In this document: one piece after another, positions 18,778 to 28,187 of the stretch | Position numbering within the stretch: position 1 is the first letter of the stretch | How the letters are laid out: each line of letters opens with the position of its first letter | Assembly: GCA_030005635.1 (NCBI GenBank) | Contig: JARUHP010000005.1 | Location: 62,001 to 126,000, forward strand | Length of the DNA stretch: 64,000 bases | Origin: Deltaproteobacteria bacterium IMCC39146 | GTDB taxonomy: Bacteria; Desulfobacterota; Desulfuromonadia; Desulfuromonadales; BM103 | Reading direction: 5' to 3' | Program-made: the position numbers and the translations under genes | The notes under the pieces: generated by a model | The model's database searches: none | What the model saw: the letters and a program-made list of their open reading frames with translations, nothing else | What the model was told of the DNA's origin: nothing

Positions 18778-19551
18778 ATGATTCGTCAAATGGTCAAAAT
18801 TGATGAGGAAAAATGCAACGGCTGTGGCGATTGTGTTCCGTCCTGTGCTGAAGGTGCAATTCAGATTGTTGACGGCAAAGCCAAACTGCTAGCCGATAAC
18901 CTCTGCGATGGGCTCGGTGCATGCCTCGGCGACTGTCCGATGGATGCCATTACAATCGAAGAGCGTGATGCGGATGAGTATGATGAAGTCGCAGTCAATG
19001 ATCATTTGAAAGATATTGGTCGCGAACCGCTTCCTCATCACGAAGAGCCCGCAGCGCCTGCAGGTGGTTGTCCCTCAGCGGCAGTCAAGAGCTTCGCACC
19101 GCCCGCTGGCGGTGGTTGTCCATCGGCACGTACGATGAACTTTGATAAAGCACCTGCAGAAGAGAGTGCCGACGTTGGATCACGGCCTTCACGTCTTGCG
19201 CAATGGCCGGTTCAGCTGCATCTGGTTCCCCCGACGGCTCCCTTCTTTCAGGGCGCTGATGTTGTCCTCGCTGCCGACTGCGCACCGTTTGCCTACGCTG
19301 ACTTCCAGGAAGACCTGCTCAAGGGTAAGGCCCTGGCGATTGCCTGCCCGAAGCTCGATGACACGTCTCCTTATGTTGACAAGCTCACAGCGATGATCAC
19401 AGAGAGCAACATCAAGAGCCTGACCGTTGTTCATATGGAAGTTCCATGCTGTAACGGTTTGGTCATGATGGCTAAGCAGGCCCTTGCGAACAGTGGTCGT
19501 GATATTCCTTTCGAAACGGTCTGTATCGGTATCCGTGGTGATAAGAAATAA
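18778..19551 (+). CDS. FrdX-type ferredoxin-like protein
   Basis: 257 residues. The N-terminal ferredoxin domain has one classic cluster motif CNGCGDCVPSC and a second, looser one (CDGLGACLGDCP). A linker carries two GGCPSA repeats, followed by a conserved C-terminal domain with VPCCNGLVMMAK. Proteins of this build usually sit beside hybrid cluster protein (hcp) and are called FrdX; they are thought to donate electrons in nitrosative-stress defence. No hcp gene is in this window. Own promoter with FNR-type box; followed by a terminator, so monocistronic. Confidence 0.75.
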   Translation: MIRQMVKIDEEKCNGCGDCVPSCAEGAIQIVDGKAKLLADNLCDGLGACLGDCPMDAITIEERDADEYDEVAVNDHLKDIGREPLPHHEEPAAPAGGCPSAAVKSFAPPAGGGCPSARTMNFDKAPAEESADVGSRPSRLAQWPVQLHLVPPTAPFFQGADVVLAADCAPFAYADFQEDLLKGKALAIACPKLDDTSPYVDKLTAMITESNIKSLTVVHMEVPCCNGLVMMAKQALANSGRDIPFETVCIGIRGDKK

Positions 19552-19640
19552 TTCAGGGGCTGTCCCATCAGTAGTATGCCTGCTTCCATAGTGAAGATAA
19601 GTTCCCGCGCGCCAGCAAATTAAAGTCCTGAAAAATTGAA

Positions 19641-19670
19641 GAGCCGCCGATATCAATCGGTGGCTCTTTT
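19641..19670 (+). terminator. Terminator after the FrdX-type gene
   Basis: GAGCCGCCGAT (19641-19651) pairs with ATCGGTGGCTC (19656-19666; one G-T pair), 4-nt loop, then TTTT. Confidence 0.85.
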
Positions 19671-19739
19671 CGTCTGGACATTCTCATGTCCGGTCGCTAC
19701 TCTTTTGGCGATTCCGTTGCTACGCGTGAAAGGGGTGCT

Positions 19740-20318
19740 ATGTTTAACCTTATTGTAAAAGTCAGCGCAGAAGAGGACGCCTTTCTAGAGAGCGTTCGTG
19801 GAGCTATGGAAGAGTACTTCGGTGAAGACCAACGACGCATTGATCATGCCTTGCAGGTCTCTCTCTATGCCCGAGAGCTCTTGTCCTATATTGATGCGGA
19901 TCCGGTGCAAACGCTGGCTGCGGCCTATCTGCACGATATCGGTATTCCGGAGGCTGAACGTGTCCACGGCTCCAGCGCTGGTAACTTTCAAGAGAAAGAG
20001 GGTCCGCCAATAGCAGAAGAAATTCTCTCGAAGTTAAACACTGAAGATGTTCTTGCGAGCTCAATTGTAAAGATCGTCGGAAATCACCATACCTCTGGTG
20101 CAATCGACTCCACGGAGTTCCGCATTATCTGGGATGCCGATGCTCTGGTTAACTTCGCCGCCGTTCTGCCAGGCAGAAGTGAAGCTCATATTGAATCCGT
20201 ATTGCAACGCCACATGGTCACCGAAGCCGGATACCGCATGGCCCGCAATATCTTTTTGAAAGACACGGAGAGTCATAAACGATGCCTGACCGGACACCGA
20301 TCCGCGATTTTACCCTGA
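19740..20318 (+). CDS. HD-domain phosphohydrolase
   Basis: 192 residues from the ATG at 19740 (AGGG about 5 bases upstream; a longer in-frame start at 19686 lies almost on the preceding terminator and is less likely). HD signature: H in RRIDHALQVS, then YLHDIGIPEAE, NHHTSG and a later Asp in IWDADALVN, so the metal ligands are present. HD-family hydrolase acting on nucleotides or similar phosphate esters; substrate cannot be deduced. Overlaps the following thioesterase gene by 37 bases. Confidence 0.75.
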   Translation: MFNLIVKVSAEEDAFLESVRGAMEEYFGEDQRRIDHALQVSLYARELLSYIDADPVQTLAAAYLHDIGIPEAERVHGSSAGNFQEKEGPPIAEEILSKLNTEDVLASSIVKIVGNHHTSGAIDSTEFRIIWDADALVNFAAVLPGRSEAHIESVLQRHMVTEAGYRMARNIFLKDTESHKRCLTGHRSAILP

Positions 20319-20698
20319 CCGTACGTTATGCCGAAACGGATGCGCAGGGTGTTGTGCACCACGCCAATTATCTAACCTGGTTCGAAGAGGGTCGCTCGGA
20401 GTTCCTGCGTCAACAAGGTTGTTTTTATAGCGACATGGAGCGGGACGGCTTTTTCGTTATTGTTGCCAAGGCGACAGTCGAATACCGTGCTCCATCTTTC
20501 TATGAAGACCGCATCACAATTGCCACTACATTACAGCGAGGCAGAGGGCGGTTACTCGAATTCTCATATAAAGCGATGAATCAGGACGGTGTCCTAGTTG
20601 CTGAAGGGCAAACCCGGCACCTGGTCCTTGATGCTGAGCGTCGTATGGTGTCGATTCCTGAAAAGTATCAGAGACTCATAAACAGGATTGAGGAATAG
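20282..20698 (+). CDS. Acyl-CoA thioesterase, YbgC/FadM type (hotdog fold)
   Basis: 138 residues; 4-hydroxybenzoyl-CoA thioesterase family. The active-site segment RYAETDAQGVVHHANYLTWFEEGR, here RYAETDAQG followed by VVHHANYL, contains the catalytic Asp typical of YbgC-like enzymes. Likely hydrolyses short- or medium-chain acyl-CoA in the cytoplasm. The gene overlaps the HD gene, so the two are cotranscribed. A hairpin (CTAAGGA/TCCTTAG, 20740-20761) without T-tract follows. Confidence 0.85.
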   Translation: MPDRTPIRDFTLTVRYAETDAQGVVHHANYLTWFEEGRSEFLRQQGCFYSDMERDGFFVIVAKATVEYRAPSFYEDRITIATTLQRGRGRLLEFSYKAMNQDGVLVAEGQTRHLVLDAERRMVSIPEKYQRLINRIEE

Positions 20699-20819
20699 TG
20701 TAGTTCGGGTAGTGAGGGTGCTGAGAGGTGCATAGAGTCCTAAGGACGGTCCCTTCCTTAGTGCGTGGCGTGTGGCGAGAAAAGGCAGACAGCAGCCCTC
20801 GGTCACAGCTTCTTATACA

Positions 20820-20848
20820 TTGACAGTTTGCCGGGTTGTTGTTATAAA
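20820..20848 (+). promoter_or_regulatory. Near-consensus promoter of tRNA-Val(CAC)
   Basis: TTGACA (20820-20825), 17-base spacer, TATAAA (20843-20848), ending 37 bases before the tRNA. Confidence 0.8.
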
Positions 20849-20885
20849 AATCCTCCGCTTCAAGTGACACCGAAATAAAAAATAT

Positions 20886-20960
20886 GCAGGTATAGCTCAG
20901 TGGGAGAGCATCCGCCTCACACGCGGAGGGCCGTTGGTTCAATCCCAACTACCTGCACCA
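20886..20960 (+). tRNA. tRNA-Val(CAC)
   Basis: 75 nt. Acceptor GCAGGTA pairs with TACCTGC (20950-20956); discriminator A and encoded CCA. Anticodon stem TCCGC/GCGGA encloses CTCACAC, anticodon CAC (GUG codons). Confidence 0.97.
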
Positions 20961-20963
20961 TTT

Positions 20964-21000
20964 AAAAGGGTTTGCGCATTTTTTAGCGCAAACCCTTTTT
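20964..21000 (+). terminator. Terminator after tRNA-Val(CAC)
   Basis: A 14-bp perfect stem (20964-20977 with 20986-20999) ending in a T run. Confidence 0.9.
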
Positions 21001-21117
21001 TGAACTTTCTGACGTGTGCATCACCGGCTAAAAATGAAGTTTTAAATATTATTGTCCAAGCAGGATAGCTGACCTCCGTTATATTTAACAAACACTGGAA
21101 ATTAGGCTGGAAAGTGC

Positions 21118-21146
21118 TTGACAGAGCGTGCCTCCTTTGTTAAATG
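21118..21146 (+). promoter_or_regulatory. Promoter of the tRNA-Val(GAC)/thrS region
   Basis: TTGACA (21118-21123), 17-base spacer, TAAATG (21141-21146), 20 bases before the tRNA. Confidence 0.65.
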
Positions 21147-21165
21147 TATCCAGCATTTTGAGTGA

Positions 21166-21240
21166 AGACGCGTAGCTCAGTGGGAGAGCACTACACTGAC
21201 ACTGTAGGGGTCCGCGGTTCAATCCCGCGCGCGTCTACCA
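21166..21240 (+). tRNA. tRNA-Val(GAC)
   Basis: 75 nt. Acceptor AGACGCG pairs with CGCGTCT, followed by ACCA. Anticodon stem CTACA/TGTAG encloses CTGACAC, anticodon GAC (GUC/GUU codons). Confidence 0.97.
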
Positions 21241-21258
21241 TAATTACTCAAAGCAGGT

Positions 21259-21283
21259 AGAGGCATCCATGGATGCCTCTTTT
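21259..21283 (+). terminator. Terminator or attenuator between tRNA-Val(GAC) and thrS
   Basis: AGAGGCATCC (21259-21268) pairs with GGATGCCTCT (21271-21280), followed by TTT. Only 30 bases from the thrS start, so some read-through must supply thrS unless a promoter is hidden here. Confidence 0.7.
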
Positions 21284-21313
21284 CGTTAGTACTGAGTGAC
21301 TAAAGGAATCAGG

Positions 21314-23230
21314 ATGTCGATGCTGAACGTAACATTGCCAGACGGAACTGTTAAGGAAGTCGCTGCCGGAACAACGCCGCTTGACGTCGCTCGTTCTATT
21401 GGTGAGGGACTTGCACGCCAAACAGTTGCCGCTTTTCTCGGTGACACTATGGTCGACGTGACGACTTCTATCGATACCGACGTTGATCTACGTCTGGTCA
21501 CCCTTAATACCCCCGAGGGCCTTGAGCTCTATCGTCATTCGACCGCCCACCTGATGGCCCATGCTGTTAAAGAGCTTTACGGTCGGGACGTTCAGGTGAC
21601 CATAGGCCCTGCGATTGAGTCGGGCTTCTATTACGATTTTTTCACTGAGAAACATACCTTCAGCCCCGAAGAATTTGACACGATTGAGCAGAAGATGAAG
21701 GAGTTGGCCAAGGCCAACCTGCCTATCGAACGCCAGGTTGTTAAAAGCTCCGAGGCGATCGCCCTGTTCCGTGAGATGGGTGAGGACTACAAGGTTGAGC
21801 TGATTGAAGACCTCGACGTGGAGGAAGTCACCCTTTATCGTCAAGGCACCTTTGTTGACCTGTGTCGTGGACCTCATGTCCCCACAACAGGCATGCTTAA
21901 GGTCTTTAAACTGACCAGTGTTGCTGGCGCTTACTGGCGTGGTGATGAGAAGAACGCCATGCTGCAGCGTATCTATGCGACAGCCTTCACCGACAAAAAA
22001 GAACTCAAGCAGCACCTGCATCGTATCGAAGAAGCGAAAAGGCGTGACCATCGTAAACTTGGCCGCGAACTGGATCTCTTTTCCTTCAGCGATGAAGTTG
22101 GCGCCGGCATGGTTCTTTGGCACCCCAAAGGTGCCATGTTAAGAAATATACTCGAAGAATTTGAGAAGCGCGAGCATGTTAAGCGTGGTTACGATCTCGT
22201 TATGGGCCCGCAGATCCTGCGTACCGAGCTTTGGAAAACCTCCGGTCATTTCGATAACTATCGCGAGAATATGTACTTCACTGAAATCGATGAGCAAAGC
22301 TATGGTATCAAGCCGATGAACTGCTTGGCGCATATGCTCATCTATAAGTCGAAGAAGCGTTCCTATCGTGACCTGCCTTTACGTTATTTCGAACTGGGAA
22401 CCGTTCATCGTCACGAGAAGAGTGGGGTGCTACACGGTCTTTTGCGTGTCCGTGGCTTTACCCAGGATGATGCACATATCCTCTGCATGCCAGAACAGCT
22501 AGATGGCGAGATCAAGAACGTCCTCACGTTTGTTCAGGACATCATGGGCATCTTCGGTTTTGAATACGAACTGGAGATCTCTACGCGTCCTGAAAAAGCC
22601 ATCGGCTCCGACGAAGATTGGGAGCGTGCAACCAAGGCTTTACAGAGTGCTCTTGATGATACCGGCCTGCCTTACGAGATCAACGAAGGCGACGGTGCTT
22701 TCTATGGCCCGAAGATCGATATCAAGCTCAAGGACGCTCTTGACAGGAAGTGGCAGTGTGCTACAATCCAGTGCGATTTCACTCTCCCGGAGAGGTTTGA
22801 CCTCAACTATGTCGGGAGTGACGGCGAGAAGCATCGGCCGGTCATGGTCCACCGGGTTATCCTGGGGGCCATTGAACGTTTTATTGGTGTGTTGATTGAA
22901 CACTACGCTGGCAACTTCCCTCTCTGGATTTCTCCGGTTCAGGTTAAAGTTCTCAACGTGACCGATAACCAGGCCGATTATGTCAATAAGGTCTGCGATG
23001 AGCTTCGTGAGCAGGGTGTTCGCGTGCAGGCTGATTTACGCAATGAAAAACTGGGGTTCAAGATCCGTGAAGCCCAGATGGAGAAAATTCCCTATATGTT
23101 GGTCATCGGCGATCAGGAAGTGGCCGCCGGGACCGTTACCGCTCGTCATCGTTCCGGCGAAAACCTGGAACCTATGACACCAGCGGATTTTGTGCAGTTC
23201 ATTCAAGAAGAATGTCGTCAGTTTCACTAG
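21314..23230 (+). CDS. thrS: Threonyl-tRNA synthetase
   Basis: Class II aminoacyl-tRNA synthetase. Domains: TGS (about 1-60), editing domain with [11 protein letters not shown], catalytic core with the zinc Cys in [12 protein letters not shown] and motif 2 [17 protein letters not shown], and C-terminal anticodon-binding domain (about 540-638). The ATG at 21314, 6 bases after AAGGA, gives 638 residues; an in-frame GTG at 21296 is less well placed. infC follows 10 bases later. Confidence 0.97.
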   Translation: MSMLNVTLPDGTVKEVAAGTTPLDVARSIGEGLARQTVAAFLGDTMVDVTTSIDTDVDLRLVTLNTPEGLELYRHSTAHLMAHAVKELYGRDVQVTIGPAIESGFYYDFFTEKHTFSPEEFDTIEQKMKELAKANLPIERQVVKSSEAIALFREMGEDYKVELIEDLDVEEVTLYRQGTFVDLCRGPHVPTTGMLKVFKLTSVAGAYWRGDEKNAMLQRIYATAFTDKKELKQHLHRIEEAKRRDHRKLGRELDLFSFSDEVGAGMVLWHPKGAMLRNILEEFEKREHVKRGYDLVMGPQILRTELWKTSGHFDNYRENMYFTEIDEQSYGIKPMNCLAHMLIYKSKKRSYRDLPLRYFELGTVHRHEKSGVLHGLLRVRGFTQDDAHILCMPEQLDGEIKNVLTFVQDIMGIFGFEYELEISTRPEKAIGSDEDWERATKALQSALDDTGLPYEINEGDGAFYGPKIDIKLKDALDRKWQCATIQCDFTLPERFDLNYVGSDGEKHRPVMVHRVILGAIERFIGVLIEHYAGNFPLWISPVQVKVLNVTDNQADYVNKVCDELREQGVRVQADLRNEKLGFKIREAQMEKIPYMLVIGDQEVAAGTVTARHRSGENLEPMTPADFVQFIQEECRQFH

Positions 23231-23240
23231 GAGGTGCGTC

Positions 23241-23756
23241 ATAAGTAAGGACACCACAAATATCAATCAGGCAATCCGCGCCAGCGAAGTTCGCGTTATT
23301 GATGACGAGAACAACCAGCTGGGAGTTATGGCCCTAAACGCTGCTTTGCAAGCAGCAGATGAGCAGGGCCTCGATCTGGTTGAAGTCTCCCCGACCGCAA
23401 AGCCCCCTGTTTGCCGGATTATGGATTATGGCAAATATAAGTATCAGCAGAGCAAACGTGCTGCTGAGGCAAAGAAAAAGCAGGTCAGGGTTGAACTCAA
23501 GGAAGTCAAGCTGCGTCCCAAAACTGATGATCACGACTATCAGTTTAAGGTGAGAAACGCTATGCGTTTCCTCGGCGAAGGTAACAAGGTCAAGGTTACG
23601 ATCATGTTCCGTGGTCGTGAAGTGACACATCCTGAGTTCGGTCGTCGTATTCTCGAAAGGGTTTCGATCGATTGTAAGGAGCTTGGACAGGTTGAAAGCA
23701 GACCTAATATGTCCGGACGCTTCATGAGTATGGTGATCAGCCCACTGAAGAAATAA
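23241..23756 (+). CDS. infC: Translation initiation factor IF-3 (ATA start codon)
   Basis: Binds the 30S subunit, blocks premature 50S joining and checks the start codon. 171 residues: N-domain with NINQAIRASEVRVID and PPVCRIMDYGKYKY, lysine-rich linker, C-domain with KVTIMFRGREVTHPEFG. No ATG, GTG or TTG stands at a sensible N-terminus. GGAGGTG (23230-23236) precedes an in-frame ATA at 23241, giving the family N-terminus (I/M)SKDTTNINQ. IF-3 discriminates against such codons, so this implies autoregulation like the AUU start of E. coli infC. The ORF extends upstream into thrS but without a ribosome site. Confidence 0.92.
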   Translation: MSKDTTNINQAIRASEVRVIDDENNQLGVMALNAALQAADEQGLDLVEVSPTAKPPVCRIMDYGKYKYQQSKRAAEAKKKQVRVELKEVKLRPKTDDHDYQFKVRNAMRFLGEGNKVKVTIMFRGREVTHPEFGRRILERVSIDCKELGQVESRPNMSGRFMSMVISPLKK

Positions 23757-23808
23757 AGCTAACGGCTTATAGGCCGTTACAGAATCAAAATATATAAGGA
23801 GAAAAGAA

Positions 23809-24006
23809 ATGCCTAAGATTAAGACCAATCGCGGAGCAGCCAAACGCTTCCGTAAGACTGGAACCGGCAAGATCCGGCGCAACAAGGCGTATACCAGTCA
23901 CATTCTGACCAAGAAGTCGACCAAGCGTAAGCGCGACCTGCGCAAGTCGACCCTGGTTGACAAGTGCGACGCCAAGAATATCCGCTGCATGATCCCTTAC
24001 CTGTAA
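23809..24006 (+). CDS. rpmI: 50S ribosomal protein L35
   Basis: 65 residues, very basic; [20 protein letters not shown] is the standard N-terminus. AAGGAG upstream of the ATG. The infC-rpmI gap contains a small hairpin (TAACGGC/GGCCGTTA near 23761-23779). Confidence 0.97.
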   Translation: MPKIKTNRGAAKRFRKTGTGKIRRNKAYTSHILTKKSTKRKRDLRKSTLVDKCDAKNIRCMIPYL

Positions 24007-24113
24007 GGGGCGTACAGTATCCACACAACTCGTGAACTGTGGGGCTTAATATCTCCCCCTGCAGATCCGGGTGGCGGCAATGACCGCTTTGCTGACATAC
24101 AAGGAGAAAAGCA

Positions 24114-24470
24114 ATGGCAAGAGTAAAAAGAGGCTTTAAGGCCAGACGTAGACGTAACAAGGTATTAAAGCTTGCAAAAGGCTATCGTGGCGCCCGTAGC
24201 AAACTGTTCCGGAGTGCAACCGAAGCCGTCGATCGCGCACTTAATTATGCATATCGTGACCGCCGTGTTCGCAAGCGTGATTTCAGGGCTCTCTGGATTG
24301 CCCGGATCAACGCAGCGGCACGTGACAATGGCCTCTCTTACAGCCGCTTGATTCACGGCTTGAAGCAGGCAGAGATCGGTATCGATCGTAAAATCCTTGC
24401 CCAGCTCGCTGTCACTGACCCAACTGGGTTTGGCTCTATCGTAGAGAAAGCCAAGTCCCAGCTTCAGTAA
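24114..24470 (+). CDS. rplT: 50S ribosomal protein L20
   Basis: 118 residues; N-terminus [20 protein letters not shown] and C-terminus [14 protein letters not shown] are canonical. Assembly protein of the large subunit and, in enterobacteria, autogenous repressor of rpmI-rplT. The 107-base rpmI-rplT gap is longer than usual; it could hold a regulatory structure, but I see no recognisable L20 leader. Confidence 0.97.
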   Translation: MARVKRGFKARRRRNKVLKLAKGYRGARSKLFRSATEAVDRALNYAYRDRRVRKRDFRALWIARINAAARDNGLSYSRLIHGLKQAEIGIDRKILAQLAVTDPTGFGSIVEKAKSQLQ

Positions 24471-24483
24471 CTGCCGAACGATA

Positions 24484-24516
24484 AAGAGATGGGGCTTACC
24501 CCATCTCTTTTTTTTT
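24484..24516 (+). terminator. Terminator after rplT
   Basis: AAGAGATGGGG (24484-24494) pairs with CCCCATCTCTT (24499-24509), CTTA loop, then a long T run. Confidence 0.93.
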
Positions 24517-24518
24517 AA

Positions 24519-24549
24519 ATTACGGCCTGGCTTTCAGTCAGGTCGTAAT
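24519..24549 (+). other. Hairpin in the pheS leader
   Basis: ATTACGGCCTG (24519-24529) pairs with CAGGTCGTAAT (24539-24549; one G-T pair). No T-tract follows. It lies 20 bases before pheS and immediately after the rplT terminator. Confidence 0.5.
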
Positions 24550-24569
24550 CTTCTCTGGTCTGGAATATC

Positions 24570-25586
24570 ATGAAAGATAAACTGAATAAGATCGAAGAGG
24601 CCGCTTTGCTGGCAGCGAATGAAGCTGTAGGTGAAGTTGAATTGCAGCAGGTTCGCGCTCGTTACCTGGGTAAAAAAGGTGAGATCACTGCTGTCATGAA
24701 GGGTATGGGGCAACTTTCTCCTGAGGAACGCCCGCTTATTGGTGGTCTTGCCAACGAAGTGAAAGGCCGACTTGAGGAAGCTTTTGCTCTGAGACAAGAG
24801 TCTCTGCGTCAGGAATTGATGCAACAGAAGCTTGCCAACGAACGTCTCGATGTAACACTGCCCGGTCGCGTTCAGAGAGCTGGCTTCAAACATCCGATCA
24901 CTCAAGTAACAGAAGAAGTTGTCGGAATTTTTGCGGCTCTGGGCTTCGGTGTTGCCGAGGGACCGGAAATCGAAAAAGATTTTTATAACTTCGAAGCTCT
25001 GAATATTCCCAAAGATCACCCGGCTCGCGATATGCAGGACACCTTCTACATCTCGGAAGACGTCGTTTTGCGTACCCATACATCGCCTGTTCAGATTCGC
25101 ACGATGCTGGATCAAGAGCCACCAGTACGTGTGGTTGCTCCCGGCACAGTCTATCGACGTGATTCAGATATCACTCATAGTCCGATGTTCCACCAGATTG
25201 AAGGGTTTCTTGTTGATCGCAAAGTAACCTTTGGTGATCTGAAGGGGATTCTGACAACTTTTATCAATGAGTTTTTTGGTGAGAATATTGCCGTTCGGTT
25301 TCGTCCCTCTTTTTTTCCTTTCACAGAACCTAGCGCCGAAGTCGATATCCAATGTGTGATCTGCGGCGGCAGTGGTTGTCGTGTCTGTAGCAACTCTGGT
25401 TGGCTTGAAATCCTGGGCAGCGGGATGATTGATCCTGAGGTCTTCAAATCCGTTAACTACGATCCCGAGTTGTACAGTGGCTTTGCCTTCGGTATGGGCA
25501 TTGAGCGTCTCGCCATGCTTAAGTACGGAGTCAATGATTTGCGTCTCTTCTTTGAAAACGATATGAGGTTTTTGAAGCAATTCTGA
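24570..25586 (+). CDS. pheS: Phenylalanyl-tRNA synthetase alpha chain
   Basis: Catalytic subunit of the alpha2-beta2 PheRS. 338 residues: N-terminal coiled coil (about 1-85), then class II core with motif 1 [10 protein letters not shown], motif 2 [10 protein letters not shown] and [18 protein letters not shown], a Cys-rich hairpin [12 protein letters not shown] and motif 3 [13 protein letters not shown]. The start at 24570 is the first ATG; no strong ribosome site is visible. Confidence 0.97.
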   Translation: MKDKLNKIEEAALLAANEAVGEVELQQVRARYLGKKGEITAVMKGMGQLSPEERPLIGGLANEVKGRLEEAFALRQESLRQELMQQKLANERLDVTLPGRVQRAGFKHPITQVTEEVVGIFAALGFGVAEGPEIEKDFYNFEALNIPKDHPARDMQDTFYISEDVVLRTHTSPVQIRTMLDQEPPVRVVAPGTVYRRDSDITHSPMFHQIEGFLVDRKVTFGDLKGILTTFINEFFGENIAVRFRPSFFPFTEPSAEVDIQCVICGGSGCRVCSNSGWLEILGSGMIDPEVFKSVNYDPELYSGFAFGMGIERLAMLKYGVNDLRLFFENDMRFLKQF

Positions 25587-25690
25587 GGATGGGGGCTGTT
25601 TGCCTGGGACTAGTGTCTGGCAGCTTAACCATGGCTTTTTTAATTTACGTTTAGCTGGTTACAGCTTTTGTTTAATAAAGGACTTTAGGT

Positions 25691-28105
25691 ATGAAGGTCA
25701 CCTTGAACTGGCTCAAGGAATACGTTGATTTCGATTATAATGCTGACGATCTTTCCCATCGGTTGACCATGACTGGTCTCGAGGTTGACGCTATGGAGCG
25801 TTTGGGAGAAGGGTTGGACACAGTCATTGTCGCCCGTCTTGCAGATGTGCAGCAACACCCTGATGCTGATCGACTGACCGTCTGTACGGTTGATACAGGC
25901 AGCGCTACACAACAGGTTGTTTGTGGAGCCACAAATCACAAAACCGGTGATCTGATTGCCCTGGCACAGGTCGGTACGGTTCTGCCGGGAAACTTCAAGA
26001 TCAAAAAGTCGAAGATCCGTGGCCAGGAGTCCTTTGGCATGCTTTGCTCAATGAGTGAGATGGGCCTGTCGGAAGAATCGGATGGTATCATGATCTTGCC
26101 TTCAGATCTTGATTTGGGTCGTCCGGTATTCGAACAGCTGGGGCTCAAGGATGTCATGTATGAGATCGGTTTGACGCCGAATCGACCAGACTGTCTGAGT
26201 GTTGTTGGCGTCGCACGTGAGGTCGCCGCTATGGCGCAAGCTCCGTTGCGTCTTCCTGAGCCTGTTATCAGCGAGAATGAAACGTTGGTTGCCGAGAAAA
26301 CTTCAGTAACTCTTGAAGACTCAAACCTGTGCCCACGTTACGCGGCTCGCCTGATCGAGAATGTAAAGATCGGCCCCTCACCGGAGTGGCTCGTACGTCG
26401 TCTCGAGACGGTTGGGCTGAGATCTATCAACAACGTCGTTGATGTTACCAACTTTGTCATGATGGAATTAGGCCAGCCACTGCACGCATTCGACTTCAAT
26501 CTCCTGCGTGAACGGCGGATCGTAGTGCGTCGAGCAGAGGAGGGGGCTGAATTCACAACACTCGATGGCCAAGTTCGCACCCTGTTGGCCGCAGACCTGG
26601 TGATCTGTGATGGCGAGGGCCCTATTGCCCTGGCAGGCGTTATGGGTGGTGGCAACTCTGAAGTTAGCTCCGAGACAACAGACATTCTCCTGGAAAGTGC
26701 ATACTTCAATCCGTTGACTATCCGTCGTACCAGTAAACGGTTGGGTCTGCATACTGATGCCTCGCATCGTTTTGAACGTGGCACTGATGTTGATATGGTT
26801 CCCCTGGCTCTTGATCGTGCTTCTGCATTGATTGCAGAGCTGGCCTCAGGGCAGGTTGCCAAAGGTGTTGTTGATGAGTACCCTTCGGCTTTACCGCGCC
26901 GTATCGTCACAATCACTGCATCAAAAGCCAGCCAGGTTCTCGGTCTTGAGCTCGATGCCGACGATATTCGGCTTAAGCTTAATTCAATAGGCCTCAAATG
27001 TGATCTTCAGGTTGATCGTTCTGACGAAGTCGTTAAGGTAGAGATTCCTAACTTCCGTCCTGACATTGAACGGGAGATTGACCTGGTTGAAGAGGTCGCG
27101 CGCTTGATTGGTTATGACAAGATTCCTGTGACTATGCCAGTCAGCAGTCTGACTTGCCAGCAACTCCCCGTGCATCTGAGCAGGGAAAGACAGGTTAGAG
27201 ACTTACTGCTTCAATCAGGATATTCAGAAGTTATTAACTATTCATTCTATAACCCGAGCTGTCTTGATAAGCTGAGACTTGCCGAGAACGACTCGCGCCG
27301 ACAGAACGTTAATATTCTCAACCCACTCACAGAAGAGCAGGGAGTGATGAGAACCAGTCTGGTGCCGAGCTTGTTGGAAACTGCTTCACGTAATCTGGCT
27401 TATCGTAGCGAAGATCTGTCCCTCTTTGAGTTGCGTCCGGTATTCCAACCTGTTGAAAACTCCGAGATGGCAAGTGAAAGCCTGCGCCTGACAGCGTTCC
27501 TCTGTGGCCGGCGTGAATCCCAGGGTTGGGCACAGTCTTCAGATGAAGCCGATTTCTTCGATATGAAAGGCGTTATCGAACAGCTGTTAAGCAACCTCGG
27601 CGTCAGTGATGTGTGCTGGCAGGTTGAGCATGATGAAGCTTTTTACCATCCTGGTAAGTCCTGTGCGATTTATCAGGGTGAGCGCTTGCTCGGAACCCTT
27701 GGAGAATTGCACCCTGAAGTAATTCGCAACTTTGATCTTGCCCCGTCATCTATTCTCTGTGATGTCGATATCGAAGCGCTCTTTGAACTCGGTGACAAGA
27801 CGATTAAGTTCAAGCCCCTCTCACGCTTCCCGGATGTCCAGCGAGACTCCGCTTTCCTGGTAGGCGTTGATGTTGCTGCGCAGCAGGTTCTCTCGATCCT
27901 TAACCGTGTCAAGATCAAGGATCTGGAGAGTATTGAGCTTTTTGATGTTTATTGCGGCGAGGGGGTTCCTGAAGGCAAGAAGAGTCTGGCGATCCGTGCC
28001 TGCTATCGCGCAATGGACCGAACTCTGACCGATGAACTGATCCAGAATCTTCACGGAAAGCTGATTAAGGCCATGGAAAAGGAACTCGGAGCCGAGCTTC
28101 GTTAA
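25691..28105 (+). CDS. pheT: Phenylalanyl-tRNA synthetase beta chain
   Basis: 804 residues, full length. Order: EMAP-like tRNA-binding domain (about 40-150, VDTGSATQQVVCGATNH), B3/4 editing domain, B5 domain (about 400-475), class II-like domain and the C-terminal FDX-ACB anticodon domain (about 710-804, SRFPDVQRDSAFLV). It lies 104 bases after pheS and shares its transcript. The rplT-pheST-ihfA order is classic. Confidence 0.97.
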   Translation: MKVTLNWLKEYVDFDYNADDLSHRLTMTGLEVDAMERLGEGLDTVIVARLADVQQHPDADRLTVCTVDTGSATQQVVCGATNHKTGDLIALAQVGTVLPGNFKIKKSKIRGQESFGMLCSMSEMGLSEESDGIMILPSDLDLGRPVFEQLGLKDVMYEIGLTPNRPDCLSVVGVAREVAAMAQAPLRLPEPVISENETLVAEKTSVTLEDSNLCPRYAARLIENVKIGPSPEWLVRRLETVGLRSINNVVDVTNFVMMELGQPLHAFDFNLLRERRIVVRRAEEGAEFTTLDGQVRTLLAADLVICDGEGPIALAGVMGGGNSEVSSETTDILLESAYFNPLTIRRTSKRLGLHTDASHRFERGTDVDMVPLALDRASALIAELASGQVAKGVVDEYPSALPRRIVTITASKASQVLGLELDADDIRLKLNSIGLKCDLQVDRSDEVVKVEIPNFRPDIEREIDLVEEVARLIGYDKIPVTMPVSSLTCQQLPVHLSRERQVRDLLLQSGYSEVINYSFYNPSCLDKLRLAENDSRRQNVNILNPLTEEQGVMRTSLVPSLLETASRNLAYRSEDLSLFELRPVFQPVENSEMASESLRLTAFLCGRRESQGWAQSSDEADFFDMKGVIEQLLSNLGVSDVCWQVEHDEAFYHPGKSCAIYQGERLLGTLGELHPEVIRNFDLAPSSILCDVDIEALFELGDKTIKFKPLSRFPDVQRDSAFLVGVDVAAQQVLSILNRVKIKDLESIELFDVYCGEGVPEGKKSLAIRACYRAMDRTLTDELIQNLHGKLIKAMEKELGAELR

Positions 28106-28187
28106 AAAATCAGTTGCTTAGAGTTTACTTGCTGTGATATAAAAACCTGAAAATTCGGGTAGATATCAAATTGGGAGGTCGATATAT

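Noticed and set aside
24007-24113. L20-type autoregulatory leader or RNA gene between rpmI and rplT
   Set aside because: Only weak pairing and no match to a known leader could be found by eye.
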